Shown: positions 44,280 through 55,451, counted from the first letter of the stretch. The stretch is DNA of 64,000 nt from Puccinia triticina (GCF_026914185.1 NC_070569.1:806001-870000); one strand, 5' to 3'. Numbers and translations are program-made. Notes: a model not told the origin generated them from the sequence alone.

Positions 44280-44981
44280 CTACGGAAGGCTCGCAAGGAA
44301 TCCCACCACCTCCGTCCTCCCGGCCTCCTGAGCCAACTCGATCCCCGTCAACCCATCCGTCTCGTCCTTCAATCCCCGATCAACCCCTGCCCCACACAAC
44401 ATCTGTACTTTTTTCAGGTCGCCTGCATCGCATGCTTGGTGGAAAGCTGTGTACCCCTTTTGTATGTTTTTTTTTTTTCAAGTTTTTCCGTGATGGTTAT
44501 ATTGATACGGGGAAGAAATGAATCGAGTTCATGACCAACAACCAAAACACCCCCAGCTTTCGCTTGAGGGGAGAGAGTAGTGAGGACTTACGTTAAGATA
44601 TCCGTTAATGATTCTTGAGAATTCCTGAGGGTCAGGATGGTCGTTGGCGGACTGGCTGAGGAAGAGTTCGAGTTCGGAGTTGGGATGATCGAGGATAAGG
44701 TCATGAAGGAGAACGATTCGAGGACGGAGTAGGGGATCGGCCTGGTCGGATTGTAGCTGCTGCTGGCTGAGGCCGTGAAGGGAGGCCGGGGGCAATGGCT
44801 TTGAGACTGCTGAGCTTCCGAACTTGAGTGCGGTCGATGGCTTGGCTTTGGGGTTCTTGGCTTCAGTCGACGGCGGCCGGTTGAGCTCTAGTCCATACTC
44901 GTCTCTTTCCACTCCCTCTTCCTCCTCTTGCGTCTTCTTCCTGTGTTCGAACGTCGGGATTGATTTGAGCAGATACTCCAT
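44280..44981 (-). CDS. Small ankyrin-repeat protein, one intron, 188 aa
   Basis: Exon 1 is 44981-44592, from the ATG at 44981 (MEYLLKSIPTFEHRKK). The intron is 44591-44457 (135 bp, GTAAGT...AAAAG). Exon 2 is 44456-44280, ending TAG; the junction is phase 0. Exon 2 encodes GYTAFHQACDAGDLKKVQML, then LTGIELAQEAGRTEVVGFL, an ankyrin repeat (G-x-T-A-x-H-x-A) plus part of a second. Exon 1 has an acidic, Lys/Glu-rich start and a helical stretch (RIVLLHDLILDHPNSELELF). Ankyrin repeats mediate protein binding; the partner is unknown. Its 5' end faces TIM17, 458 bp away, so the two probably share a divergent promoter. The frame is clean and TCG-rich. An upstream ATG (45095) exists, but the extension looks like UTR. 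Confidence 0.75.
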
Positions 44982-45439
44982 CGAGCAAGTTCGCCTCGTC
45001 AATTTCAACCAGCCCGCTGCAGGCTCAAAATACCCCCGGGCGCACCACCGGGGCCCTCGATTCTGCGCCGAACTCCCCCGGGCTGAGACCCTCAATTCTC
45101 CGTCAATCAGAGGAAAGAGCTTAATTCAGTCTTCTCCAGGAGCATCACGGCTGCGTCTCTTGGGATACCAGAGCGGGGACAGAACACATGGGTTTTTGAC
45201 CCCTGCAAATTTCAGAGTGTCCTGTTCAAGTGGGATGTATGCAGTCAAGCCCCCCTCCGGGATCTTGCATTGCATCGATGCAGCATGCGCCCAGAGGGGG
45301 TTTAAGGAAATTTAAGAACAGGCCAATTCGCAGTTGAACCCAAGAAAACCACCAAGAAGCGCCATCTCCCGACACATTCAACTGCCATAACCCACGCCAA
45401 CCGCCGGAAACAAAGAAGCTCAGTACTCAAACCGATCCG
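44982..45439. promoter_or_regulatory. Divergent intergenic promoter region of ankyrin gene and TIM17
   Basis: 458 bp separates two start codons pointing away from each other. No TATA box is obvious, as is usual for housekeeping promoters. Specific sites cannot be assigned by eye. Confidence 0.5.
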
Positions 45440-46417
45440 ATGTCACACTCGTCAGTCATCCTGGAAAGAACCTTCAACCAAGTCCCTCCCCCCGGGCATA
45501 ACTGACTCCATCTTTCGATCGATAATACAGCGATCATTCTCGCGATCCATGTCCTTGGGTCATCCTCAACGACTTCGGAGGTGCATTCGCAATGGGTGCT
45601 ATCGGAGGCACGGTATGGCATGGTGTCAAAGGAATGCGGAATAGTCCTAAAGTCGGTCCCCCGATTGCTTCGAGCACCCCACACGGTCACAATCATCTCC
45701 ACCCTGCAAACGTGATTCCATTCTCACCAGTATATTCCCGATTGTTGTTCGTTGTAGGGCGACAGGTTGAGTGGATCGCTAGCGGCCATCAAAGCCCGGG
45801 CTCCAGTCGTAGGAGGCAACTTTGGCGTGTGGGGAGGGATGTTTTCCAGTTTCGATTGTCTGGTCAAAGGGTCAGCTAGCGATCATCTTCCTGGAAGCCC
45901 AGCGTCCGAATAAAATACCCTCCTTCCTGGTCACTGACTTGGTTCGAGCCACCATCTGCTCAGATATCGGCAGAAGGAAGATCCCTGGAATGCAATCTTG
46001 TCCGGGTTCATGACGGGAGGCGCCTTAGCTGCACGAGGAGGGGTCCGGAGCATGGTGGGAAGTGCAATCGGCTGCGGAGTCTTACTTGGCGTCTTCGAGG
46101 GTGATCTCGCTCTTCTGCTGATCCGTCTTCTCAACCTCCTTTTGTTGATTCTTTCCTTGGGCTTATCCTCTTCAGGTGTTGGAGTGCTCTTCCAGAGACT
46201 TTTTGCAGAAAACAACCGTCCAATCGCACCCCCGGTATGTTCCACTTCTCTCTCTCCCCCCTTCCTTGTCCAAACACTATCCGAAAACTGGGGAAAAATC
46301 TTGATGTTTTGATCGGCGGTTTGCATTTTCTGTCCCGAATTGTCGGCCTTGGCGTTCGAGCAGATCGAACCTGTGGCCGCTCCTCAGACACCAACAAATG
46401 TGCTCACATCCTCATGA
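45440..46417 (+). CDS. TIM17: Mitochondrial inner-membrane translocase subunit TIM17, six exons
   Basis: Exons: 45440-45450, 45531-45651, 45758-45870, 45964-46100, 46176-46234 and 46364-46417. The five GT-AG introns are 75-129 bp. All phases agree and give 164 aa, the family's usual size. The first exon is only 11 nt (ATGTCACACTC, then GTCAGT). The protein shows the TIM17 signature: [20 protein letters not shown] at the N-terminus, the Gly-rich membrane segments ([34 protein letters not shown]), [16 protein letters not shown], the [17 protein letters not shown] segment, and a tail with [12 protein letters not shown]17 is a core multi-spanning subunit of the TIM23 complex, which imports presequence proteins into the matrix. 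The last intron's acceptor (GAGCAG at 46363) is the least certain point. An intact host gene. Confidence 0.92.
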
Positions 46418-47574
46418 TTGATCATCTCCTATCCCCACTCTTTGAAAAAAAATGACATCATTCACCCTTGCAAAGGCACCTTGAGTCTGAAACTCTGGAA
46501 CATGCACTTCAAACATTGTTGGATTTCCCGCGCGGAATATCCGGTAGCGGTCGCGTGATATCCGGTATATACCCGGAATATCTGGTCGGATTCTCGGATT
46601 GGGCTCCCCACTCTCACGCCCATCGGGCCCTGTCTCGCACACATCTCAGATCATGGATGCAAAGCTGCCAACTCTCTTGCATCCATTGGGCCCTGTCTTG
46701 CCCGCATCTGATCAGATTGTGAAACTACCATAAAACCCCTAGCTTAACTAAGCCTCTCAAACAGAGGGTCTGGGGGACCCCGCCCAGAGGGCTCTCCGTA
46801 GGAGAGGCTTATGCACAATGTCTGAAAGCTGGCAGACAAGGGAAGGATTTTCAACCCTAAAAACACAAAAACAGAATTTAAAAATCAACAACACATGTAC
46901 AGAGAAATCTGAGTAGACAGTTCTCTCAGCAGTACTGATGCGCACCCTTGCCCAAGTTTTTGAGGCATAAACTCCAAAACTGATTGAAGGAACCTGTTTT
47001 GAAGGTCAAAGGAATCCTGAAGGATATTCCATTGCTCTGAAGATCCAATTTTGGATATTCTGATAATATGCACAATTGAATATCCTATCTGCAACAATTG
47101 AGTGGCTACAGGTGTAGGATCTGCACATATCTGCAGGCTTGTGAATCCAATATCCACAAGGCATGATGGTTGTAATTCCTTGGTTTACATTTCTTTGTGT
47201 TTTTGTATTTTTAAAAGATTAGTACAAGGAAAACGGTTGGGATGGGGGAGATGAGACCAGCCCCATTTGAAAGCTGAGGTTCTGAAGTATACTTTGGCTA
47301 TGGGACAGGTCCGCAGGAGCTGAGGGGGAGGCTGGGTGATGCTAAGTATTTTTCCTCCAGCCATTCATGATTTCTTTCTCAGCCAAATTTTTGACTTTGT
47401 GCACAAGTCCCTCCCTGTGGGAGGGGCCGCTTTGCGGCCAGCCTCAGCAAGCCTCCCACCAGGGGGGACTTGTGTCAAGTTAGATAAAACCCCCAGTTGT
47501 ATGTGTGACTTGCACCCAGACAACATGAAAATAAATGAAATAACAACAGGCCATGAACGGGTCAAGGGGCTTCA
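46418..47574. other. Intergenic with several hairpins, no gene
   Basis: A near-duplicate pair of segments (ATCGGGCCCTGTCTCGC and ATTGGGCCCTGTCTTGC) lies at ~46621 and ~46686, again differing at CG/TG. GATATCCGGTA words occur at ~46555. A TAAGCCTCTC/GAGAGGCTTA hairpin spans ~46750-46811. AT-rich sequence follows to 47330. Confidence 0.5.
47402..47474. repeat. 73-bp long hairpin
   Basis: CACAAGTCCCTCCCTGTGGG and its near-inverse (ending GGGGGGACTTGTG) form arms of ~23 bp with about two mismatches. An inner GCCGCTTTGCGGC hairpin sits in the loop. It could be a mini-MITE or a structured RNA element near the LINE insertion site. Confidence 0.5.
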
Positions 47575-48012
47575 TTTTTTTTTTTTTTTTTTTTTTTCAA
47601 GTGCAGATTTGATTTAACATTGCGCACTTTGCATATTCAACTAGCTTACAAATTTAACTACGTAGCAGAACCACACAGCCTTACAATTGAAAATAGAGGG
47701 GAGAACTTTAACGGGCTTTCTGGGAGTTTGATTTTGAGAGTTTTTTTTTTGCTATTTATTTATTTAGAAGAGAAGAAAGAAAAAGGAGAAAAAAGATGGG
47801 TGAAAAAGGGAAGAACCCGTGGGGAGAAGTTGGGTCCAAAGAGCTGGAAGGGGGATCTCAAAGGGTATCCCCGAATTCGCTTTCCCATTGGAATTGAGGG
47901 AGTCTGGCCAAGAGTTCAATGAAGGATTTTGTGGCCAGGAAGGCCAAGGGGTTGTGGAGGAGAGTTCTGGTCGTGATCGTGGTGATCCTCTTGTTGCGGA
48001 GGATTGTCCTGG

Positions 48013-51000
48013 CTACTGCCTAGCCCCGGTGTACCTGGAACAAGAGACAAGGTAGTGATCCACTGTCTTGGGGACCCCACACTCCAAGCAAATTGGGTAT
48101 GGAGCTTGACTGCACTTGAATTGGAAAGCATTCAAATGGAAGTGCCCTGAGCAAAGTTGATGGAATGCCGCCTGGACAAGAAAGGTCATTCGCGGGGACC
48201 CTTTCCATAGCTTCTCCTTCCGGAGCAAATTGGTCTTCTCGGCTGACAGGCTGCCCCTGATCGACTTGTCAAGGAGGGAAGCTCCTCTGGCCTCTGCCGC
48301 TTTTCTGTTGGCCAGCTCTTTGCCCTTGATCCCAATGTGGCCCGGGCAGCATCGGACCATAATCTGTGTTGAGATCGGGATAGAGTCAGCTGTATCCTGG
48401 ATTCAAGAAAGAATGTATTGGCCTGATTTTGGAGCCCTTGGGTTCCTCAACCTGTCAATGGCCGCTTGGCTGTCCTTCAAGATGATTATTTGGGCCCCAG
48501 TTACCGGGAGCTTTGCCGTGCTGCCTATCTCCAGTTCAAGCCGGATGCCTACCAATTTGCACTCGAAGTTGGAGGCCGTGCCCGGCGGACCTAAGAATGC
48601 AAGTTCAGACAGAATTCCATCTATTGAGACCACCGCTGCTCCTAGCCCTTCCTCTGGGTGAGCAGAGCCGTCAGTGAAGATAACAAGGTCAGAAGCGGGG
48701 TTTATTGTTTCAAGGAACGATACCACCGATTGTTTTGCCTCCTGCTTGCTGGCCCTGTCAACGACGAGCTCCATATGTCTTTTGGTTCGCCATGGGGGCC
48801 TGTTAACTTTGACAAAATTCACCACCTTGAGCCTTTTCTCTGCGAGGCCAGCCATGAGTACCTCCCGGTTGAGGGAGGCGTGGACCGGGCTAGGGAAAGT
48901 CCTGGCCGTCCACAACAGTTCAGTTTGAATCTGCTGCTCTATTGCCGTAGCCCTGTGAGTCACCCTACTCAGCTTAGTCAGGTAAAAGTTTTTAATCCGG
49001 TTTATAGTGGTTGTTTTGATGCATCTGAAGGGCCAATACTTGTCAAGGTATTTGACCGGTGTGGACTTCAGAGCCCCTAATGCAAAACACGCCGCCAAGC
49101 GTTCTATGAGATCATGTTTGAAACTTTCTGCCTGTTCAGGGAGGTGAACCAGACCTGCGCCCCGGAGAGAACCCTGGGCACGAGAACGGCCGAGATCAGA
49201 AGCCCGCGCTCCTGCTCCCGTATTCCCCACGCTGAGCTGCCAATCCTAAGGAGCTGGCCTAGAGTTTTATCGGCTTTTTTCCTAACCTGTGCGTGTTGCT
49301 TCCTGAACGTCAGTTTCTCATCGAGGCAAAGGCCCAGACATTTGACGTCCCGCTGCGGGGCCAATTCCTGGTTATTAAAGAGGAGAGGGGACTTAGCCGC
49401 TTTTGAATGTGTGAAGATCACGAATTGTGCCTTTGGGCTATCGAAGATAGCCCCATGGCTCCTGCCCCACAAGAGCAACTCCTCCCCTATCTGATTCAAT
49501 TGCGCCCTGGCCTCTTCTACGGTCCTTCCCGCCAAGAGGTGAACAACATCATTGATGAAGCCTAATGACACCTCATCCCTATCAAAGTCAAATTGCCTTA
49601 GCAACAGATTGGAGCTGTAGATGATGTACAGGATGACTGATAGGGGTGAGCCCTGCGGGAGCCCCTTATCAACTTCAAACTCAGCTGATTCGTAATCCGC
49701 ATTGTGCGTCGACCTTCCAGGAAACGGCCTATGATCTTCCACAAATAGGTGGGGCATCCCTTCCGACGGAGGGAATGAACCAGGCGGTAGGGGTTGACCA
49801 ACAGGTAGGCCGACTTCACATCTAAGAACAGAGCCGTGACTGTCTTGCCCTCCCTCCATTTCCGCTTTACCCACATAGTAAGTGCCAGCAGAGCGTCTTT
49901 GCACCCTTTACCTCGGCATCCTCCTGAGTGTCCGTTGGGGATGATTTTCTGCAATTCTGCCCAGAAAGTAAGTTGGTCAGCAATGGTTGACTCAAAGACT
50001 TCGCTGATCATGTTGAGCAGGGCTATTAGCCGGTACGTCCCTGGGTTGGTGTAATCCGGTTTTGCAAACTTCCTGATAATGAATGTGGTGGCGATGCGCC
50101 AGGCAGCAAGAAACCAGTCCTCGCGTATGCATCTGTTGAAAAGGGTAGCAAGATTGTCAGCCAGCTCTGCCGCACATATGGAGAGGATTTCATTGGGAAT
50201 GTGATGATCAATCAGGCCATGATGCCTTCTTCTTTGCCAGTCTACTTAGCACTTTAGTTACCTCCTCGCAGGTGACAAAGGGGTATACCACAAAAGAAGA
50301 GGCATCCACCAGGGAGACATCTGAAAATTTGCAGCCACTCGATACCACTGATGTGCCTGCAAAAAGGAGCTCAGCCTGCTCCTTCTTGTTCAAGGTGAAG
50401 GTGCTATCCCGCCGTCTCAGCGGAAGGATGTCCCCGCCGCTTCTGGGTTTGGTGAACTGGAGGGCCTGAAAAACCGTTGTTGTGTTGGTTGAAGCTAGGA
50501 AATCCTGCCAGTGTTGCTGCTTGAGTCGGTGAACTTCCTCCCAAAACCTGCCATTCCAGTAGCTATATTGGTCAGCGTTAGTCGGCGAGGGGGACATCAC
50601 TAGGAGACGTTGACACTTGTTCCTTGCTTTCATGAGGGGACCCAAGATATCCTTGTCCCACCAATTCTTGACTTTTCCTGGATTAACGTGGATCTTCTTT
50701 CCCTGGCCCTGCCAAGCACCAAAAATGCATGAAGTGAGTCCTTCTTCCACTGAGTCCACATCCAGCCGTGATGATTCAAGACTTAGCTGGTTGAGCTTGC
50801 ATTCCAGCACCCTCCTCAGGTTGTCTTCGTCCAACTCCCCCGGCCAAGGGGCCACCGTGTGGTATACCGGCTTTGGGGGGGAAAGCCTGAGAGTCGTAAC
50901 AAGTTTCTGGTGGTCAGAGCCATGGTTATCCAAACAAGTATTTGTCCTGTGGATCATCTGGGAAGCGAGGAGGTTTGCCCAAGTCAGGTTGATTGTTGTC

Positions 51001-51668
51001 CTGGCGCCCCGGCTGGAAACAAAAGTGGGAGAATCCCTTTGAGAGACCAATCTGAACCCGCGCCTTCCACACAACAAGACAAGGGACTTGACGTCCTTGT
51101 GGACATGGAAGTAGCCCGGCGGGTTCCAGGAACGGTGATGCAGATTTGAGTCCATCCCAATGAGTGTTGCCACCTTGCTATTGTTGGCCGTATCCAGCCA
51201 CCCTTGTACCTGATCCAGACCTGTCGTGGTACCTGGTGGTTTGTAAACATTTAGGGCCCGTAGATGGGCCCCGGTCAGTAGTGTCAAATCCAAACCAATA
51301 AAAAACTTACCTCTGCCTCCCAGAACTTTAATATTCTGGGATGCGAGTGATTTGCAGACGTAGGAGACCACCCGGTGCTTGTCCTTGAGGTCCTTTGGCT
51401 GGTGCTTGGGGCTGTAGAAAGTCCACCATGCCTCATGGTCAGGGGGAAGACATGTCAGCGGGTTTATCCAAGGCTCCTGAATGAGAAGGGAAATTACTGA
51501 GTCCGGCTAAGTGTTAAGGATACTATACGTGGTCGCTTGGCTATTGTGAGAGTTCAACTGCACAATAAAGGAGGGCACAAAGTCTTCATTGCTACAAAGG
51601 GAAGAATGGTTATCTAAAACAGAATTACTAGGAACATTAGGGGTTAGTGTAGGGCCTAAATTATTCAT
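48013..51668 (-). pseudogene. LINE ORF2: endonuclease, reverse transcriptase, RNase H
   Basis: The start ATG at 51668 overlaps the ORF1 stop (ATGAATAA), suiting termination-reinitiation. Endonuclease blocks: LLIQEPWINP (Glu), GMDSNLHHRSWNP, ARTTINLTWAN where the usual catalytic IDL reads INL (codon 50990-50988), and GSDHQKL. RT blocks: FLDVKSAYLLVNPYRL, GLPQGSPLSVILY, and GFINDVVHLLAG, where the FxDD active site reads FIND (codon 49553-49551). RNase H: VIFTDGSAHPEEGLGAAVV, then PGHIGIKGKELAN. A C-terminal CxxC...HYLVSC zinc motif follows. An in-frame TAG at 51509-51507 and frame breaks between the RT segments also occur. Two different active sites are therefore lost. Confidence 0.82.
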
Positions 51669-52205
51669 GACGTAAGTTATTTTTAGAGACAAGCCATGCC
51701 CGTTTCACCTCACACACCTTATCAAAAGGCGTGTGGGTTTCCCAAATTTCCTTGCCCTTTCCCGTGTCCCTAAAAATGACACATTGATTCCCCTTTTGGT
51801 AAGCCATGTCCGGACAATCTGTCTTGTGCTTCCCGCCGCATTTGCCGCACTTGGGATCCACTCGGCACCATTTTACAAAATGGCCCATCTGCAGGCACGT
51901 GAAGCACTGCGGCAGGAACTTCTTGAAGCGTTCAGCCCGGTGGAAACAACCATTCAAAAACATGCCCCGCTGCTTGACCAAGAGATCAGCTATCGCGGGT
52001 TCCATAAGAGCTATGACAACCGTACCAGCCTGACGGGGGTCCATGGGATCCCTGAATCCTCCCAACCAGCGCATCTTGAAAATTTTGTTTGAGAGGAAGT
52101 TGTTGTCCAACACAATGACAATCTTGCTGGCAGCCGCATCAACATTGAATGCCTGGGGGATTCCATGAGCTAGGACGGAGTAGGTGCTCGGTGACGCCTC
52201 CAAGT
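51661..52205 (-). pseudogene. LINE ORF1 C-terminal part with CCHC zinc knuckles
   Basis: It contains IVIVLDNNFLSNKIFKMRWL, an RNA-binding-type fold, followed by two knuckles: CFTCLQMGHFVKWC and CGKCGGKHKTDC. The family protein chaperones LINE RNA. The open frame runs 5' into the satellite array, so the natural N-terminus is missing. Confidence 0.75.
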
Positions 52206-52214
52206 CGTGCTTTG

Positions 52215-53866
52215 GCACACTCCTATTACGGAGTGCACTTTGGCACACTCCTATTACGGAGTGTGCTTTGGCACACTCCTATTACGGAGTGTGCTTTGGC
52301 ACACTCCTATTACGGAGTGTGCTTTGGCACACTCCTATTACGGAGTGTGCTTTGGCACACTCCTATTACGGAGTGTGCTTTGGCACACTCCTATTGCGGA
52401 GTGTGCTTTGGCACACTCCTATTACGGAGTGTGCTTTGGCACACTCCTATTACGGAGTGTGCTTTGGCACACTCCTATTACGGAGTGTGCTTTGGCACAC
52501 TCCTATTACGGAGTGTGCTTTGGCACACTCCTATTACGGAGTGTGCTTTGGCACACTCCTATTACGGAGTGTGCTTTGGCACACTCCTATTACGGAGTGT
52601 GCTTTGGCACACTCCTATTACGGAGTGTGCTTTGGCACACTCCTATTACGGAGTGTGCTTTGGCACACTCCTATTACGGAGTGTGCTTTGGCACACTCCT
52701 ATTACGGAGTGTGCTTTGGCACACTCCTATTACGGAGTGTGCTTTGGCACACTCCTATTACGGAGTGTGCTTTGGCACACTCCTATTACGGAGTGTGCTT
52801 TGGCACACTCCTATTACGGAGTGTGCTTTGGCACACTCCTATTACGGAGTGTGCTTTGGCACACTCCTATTACGGAGTGTGCTTTGGCACACTCCTATTA
52901 CGGAGTGTGCTTTGGCACACTCCTATTACGGAGTGTGCTTTGGCACACTCCTATTACGGAGTGTGCTTTGGCACACTCCTATTACGGAGTGTGCTTTGGC
53001 ACACTCCTATTACGGAGTGTGCTTTGGCACACTCCTATTACGGAGTGTGCTTTGGCACACTCCTATTACGGAGTGTGCTTTGGCACACTCCTATTACGGA
53101 GTGTGCTTTGGCACACTCCTATTACGGAGTGTGCTTTGGCACACTCCTATTACGGAGTGTGCTTTGGCACACTCCTATTACGGAGTGTGCTTTGGCACAC
53201 TCCTATTACGGAGTGTGCTTTGGCACACTCCTATTACGGAGTGTGCTTTGGCACACTCCTATTACGGAGTGTGCTTTGGCACACTCCTATTACGGAGTGT
53301 GCTTTGGCACACTCCTATTACGGAGTGTGCTTTGGCACACTCCTATTACGGAGTGTGCTTTGGCACACTCCTATTACGGAGTGTGCTTTGGCACACTCCT
53401 ATTACGGAGTGTGCTTTGGCACACTCCTATTACGGAGTGTGCTTTGGCACACTCCTATTGCGGAGTGTGCTTTGGCACACTCCTATTGCGGAGTGTGCTT
53501 TGGCACACTCCTATTGCGGAGTGTGATTTGGCACACTCCTATTGCGGAGTGTGCTTTGGCACACTCCTATTGCGGAGTGTGCTTTGGCACACTCCTATTG
53601 CGGAGTGTGCTTTGGCACACTCCTATTGCGGAGTGTGCTTTGGCACACTCCTATTGCGGAGTGTGCTTTGGCACACTCCTATTGCGCAGTGTGCTTTGGC
53701 ACACTCCTATTGCGCAGTGTGCTTTGGCACACTCCTATTGCGCAGTGTGCTTTGGCACACTCCTATTGCGCAGTGTGCTTTGGCACACTCCTATTGCGCA
53801 GTGTGCTTTGGCACACTCCTATTGCGGAGTGTGCTTTGGCACACTCCCATCTATTATGGAGTGTGC
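52215..53866. repeat. 28-bp hairpin satellite, 59 units in perfect register
   Basis: Each unit is GCACACTCC-TATTAC-GGAGTGTGC (9-bp perfect arms, 6-nt loop) plus the spacer TTTG. Unit starts run from 52215 to 53839 at exactly 28-bp steps (58 x 28 = 1624). Variants are ordered: most units have loop TATTAC; from ~53446 the loop is TATTGC; five units at ~53682-53820 have GCAG instead of GGAG; the last unit is irregular (CCATCTATTATGG). One stray TATTGC unit is at ~52390. Because 28 is not a multiple of 3, all three plus frames stay open and give a 28-residue repeat, which I do not regard as coding. Confidence 0.95.
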
Positions 53867-54310
53867 TTTGGGATACAGGGTATACTGGGTTTCTTACTGG
53901 ATATCCCACTCAGGATATCTGGTAGTGGATGAAGTGATGGGCATTTTGCTTTGTCTGAGCCCTCCTTTTGATAACCTGCCATTCAAATCACTTCTCACCT
54001 CTAGCATGTCATATTCCTTCGTCCCCCCAGCTCATTGACTTTGTCCTCACTTCTCATGTGCACACTATCCTCCCTTACATCACATTATTGCTCCTGCCAT
54101 TCGGCATTCCCTTTCCAAAAATCCCATCACCTAAACTTGGACTCTCAAAGACTCCTTTTCTTATTTTTACAATCCCCTGTCATAATTCCTCCTATGTGCC
54201 AAAAGCCAAATAAGATTGCAATATTCTAAGACTGGGATTTTTTCATCTGATGTATGGCTTGGCCACACACTAACTGTAAAACCAGTCCCAGAGCCTGTAG
54301 CATTATTACT
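53867..54310. other. Unique sequence right of the satellite, no gene
   Basis: GATATCC-containing text (GGATATCCCACTCAGGATATC) at ~53900-53925 resembles that at ~46550. The rest is CT-rich with no supported coding. Confidence 0.4.
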
Positions 54311-54545
54311 CAGCTATTCTGATCTACACGGCGGGGGTGCTTCCTGGCCTGCGCGTTTGTGGAGACGACGGGATCCTGTGAAATCCACGTGGATTTCACT
54401 GCCCCCCCCGTTGTCTCCACCCTCCTGTGGAAAATGCGTGGAGACGACGAGATTTCCCGTCGTCTCCACCCGCCTGGGATTTCCACGTCAAGAATGTCGA
54501 GGATTACACGGCCGCCTGCGGGATCGCGGTGTGTAGAGTTTGTGA
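54311..54545. mobile_element. GC-rich palindromic element (MITE-like)
   Basis: It is nested with dyads: a perfect 22-bp palindrome at 54378-54399 (arms GTGAAATCCAC), GTGGAGACGACG/CGTCGTCTCCAC arms at 54438-54470, and a GTGGAGACGACGGG...GTTGTCTCCAC pair around the first palindrome. The ends CTACACGGCG and CGCGGTGTGTAG are imperfectly inverted. It shares CCACGTGG-type words with 57850-58170. Confidence 0.5.
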
Positions 54546-54710
54546 GGTAGCAACATGTAGAACTTTGTTTAGGTCTAAATTCTAGTTTTATTCTCATCTA
54601 AGTTTTTTCTCATCTACTACTTTCTCAATCTAGTTTTTCTCATCTCCATATCCCAATAGTCCATAATCTTGTGTATATACATAGTCTGTACCCGCGGCTG
54701 GTTGAGGATT

Positions 54711-54905
54711 TCCTCATCTCTCTATCACTCAGCCAGTGGCGGACTCTAACCGGTTTTGTCCCATTTCCTTATAGGTCCGTTTCTTTATTCTTTTTTCCAT
54801 CTATTTCTCATTATTGTTTTTTTCTTCTTATCCACATGCAATAAATCTCTCTATCACTCAGCCAGTCGCGGACTCTAACCGGTTTTGTCCCATTTCCTTA
54901 TAGGT
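54711..54905 (+). repeat. ~131-bp tandem duplication in a retroelement leader
   Basis: CTCTCTATCACTCAGCCAGT followed by (G/C)GCGGACTCTAACCGGTTTTG and CCTTATAGGT occurs at 54716-54776 and 54846-54905. Each copy ends in an intron-acceptor-like CTTATAG just upstream of the gag-like ATG. Confidence 0.7.
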
Positions 54906-54932
54906 TAAAAGGCAGCTCCCATATCGCTAACC

Positions 54933-55451
54933 ATGTCGAAACGTCAGGGCTCAACCTCAAAAGGAAAATCAGCTGCACCGCAAGAGAGATCCAGCTCCCC
55001 ATTGGCCAACCTAGCATCCATCAGCCAAGTCAACGCCGGGGACCTGACCAACAATCACATTGTGAAACAATTCAACAACGCCGATTCGAACTTCCAAGCA
55101 CTCCAGCTCAGCAACCACGAGAATTGCAACCTAATTGGTGCACTTGACTTCAAGCAGACCAAACTTGAAGGAAAAATTGACAACATCATTGACACTGTCA
55201 ACAAGATCACTGATCACATCAAGGCGAATCGCAAACAACCCCCGCATCTCAAACAGGAGCCATCAGGCGTACTTCCAGCACCAGCGTACTCCCTGAATCA
55301 GAAACAATTCATGAAGGACCCAATGGCGCTACACCAATCGATCCTCTCAGATGTCGAATACCTGCAATTCGGCGGCGAAAACTACTTGGCCTGCACTACA
55401 AACATGGATGAATTTGGGAAGGCATATATTGATCAATATGGCATATATTGA
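54933..55451 (+). pseudogene. LTR-retrotransposon gag-like N-terminal fragment
   Basis: MSKRQGSTSKGKSAAPQERS begins a 172-aa frame with a coiled-coil-like middle (KLEGKIDNIIDTVNKITDHI). Near its end is DVEYLQFGGENYLACTTNM, which resembles the start of Copia-type gag domains (LxFxGxNYxxW). The frame ends soon after, at 55451, with no pol following, so it is a truncated element. Confidence 0.4.

Larger units (their letters stand above)
47575..52214 (-). mobile_element. Tad1-like LINE (non-LTR retrotransposon), 5'-truncated
   Basis: The element lies on the minus strand: ORF1 fragment (52205-51661), ORF2 (51668-48013), a 3' UTR, and a 23-nt poly(A) tail seen as T at 47597-47575. The order zinc-knuckle ORF1, APE endonuclease, RT and RNase H is that of the Tad/I group. 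The 5' end runs directly into the hairpin satellite at 52215. No target duplication could be identified. Confidence 0.85.

Noticed and set aside
52215..53866. CRISPR-like array
   Set aside because: Units are contiguous hairpins with a constant 4-nt TTTG spacer and no variable spacers; the genome is eukaryotic.
52149..54038. Open frames of 439-629 codons across the 28-bp array
   Set aside because: They exist in all three plus frames because the repeat lacks stop codons; composition is purely the repeat. No gene is supported.
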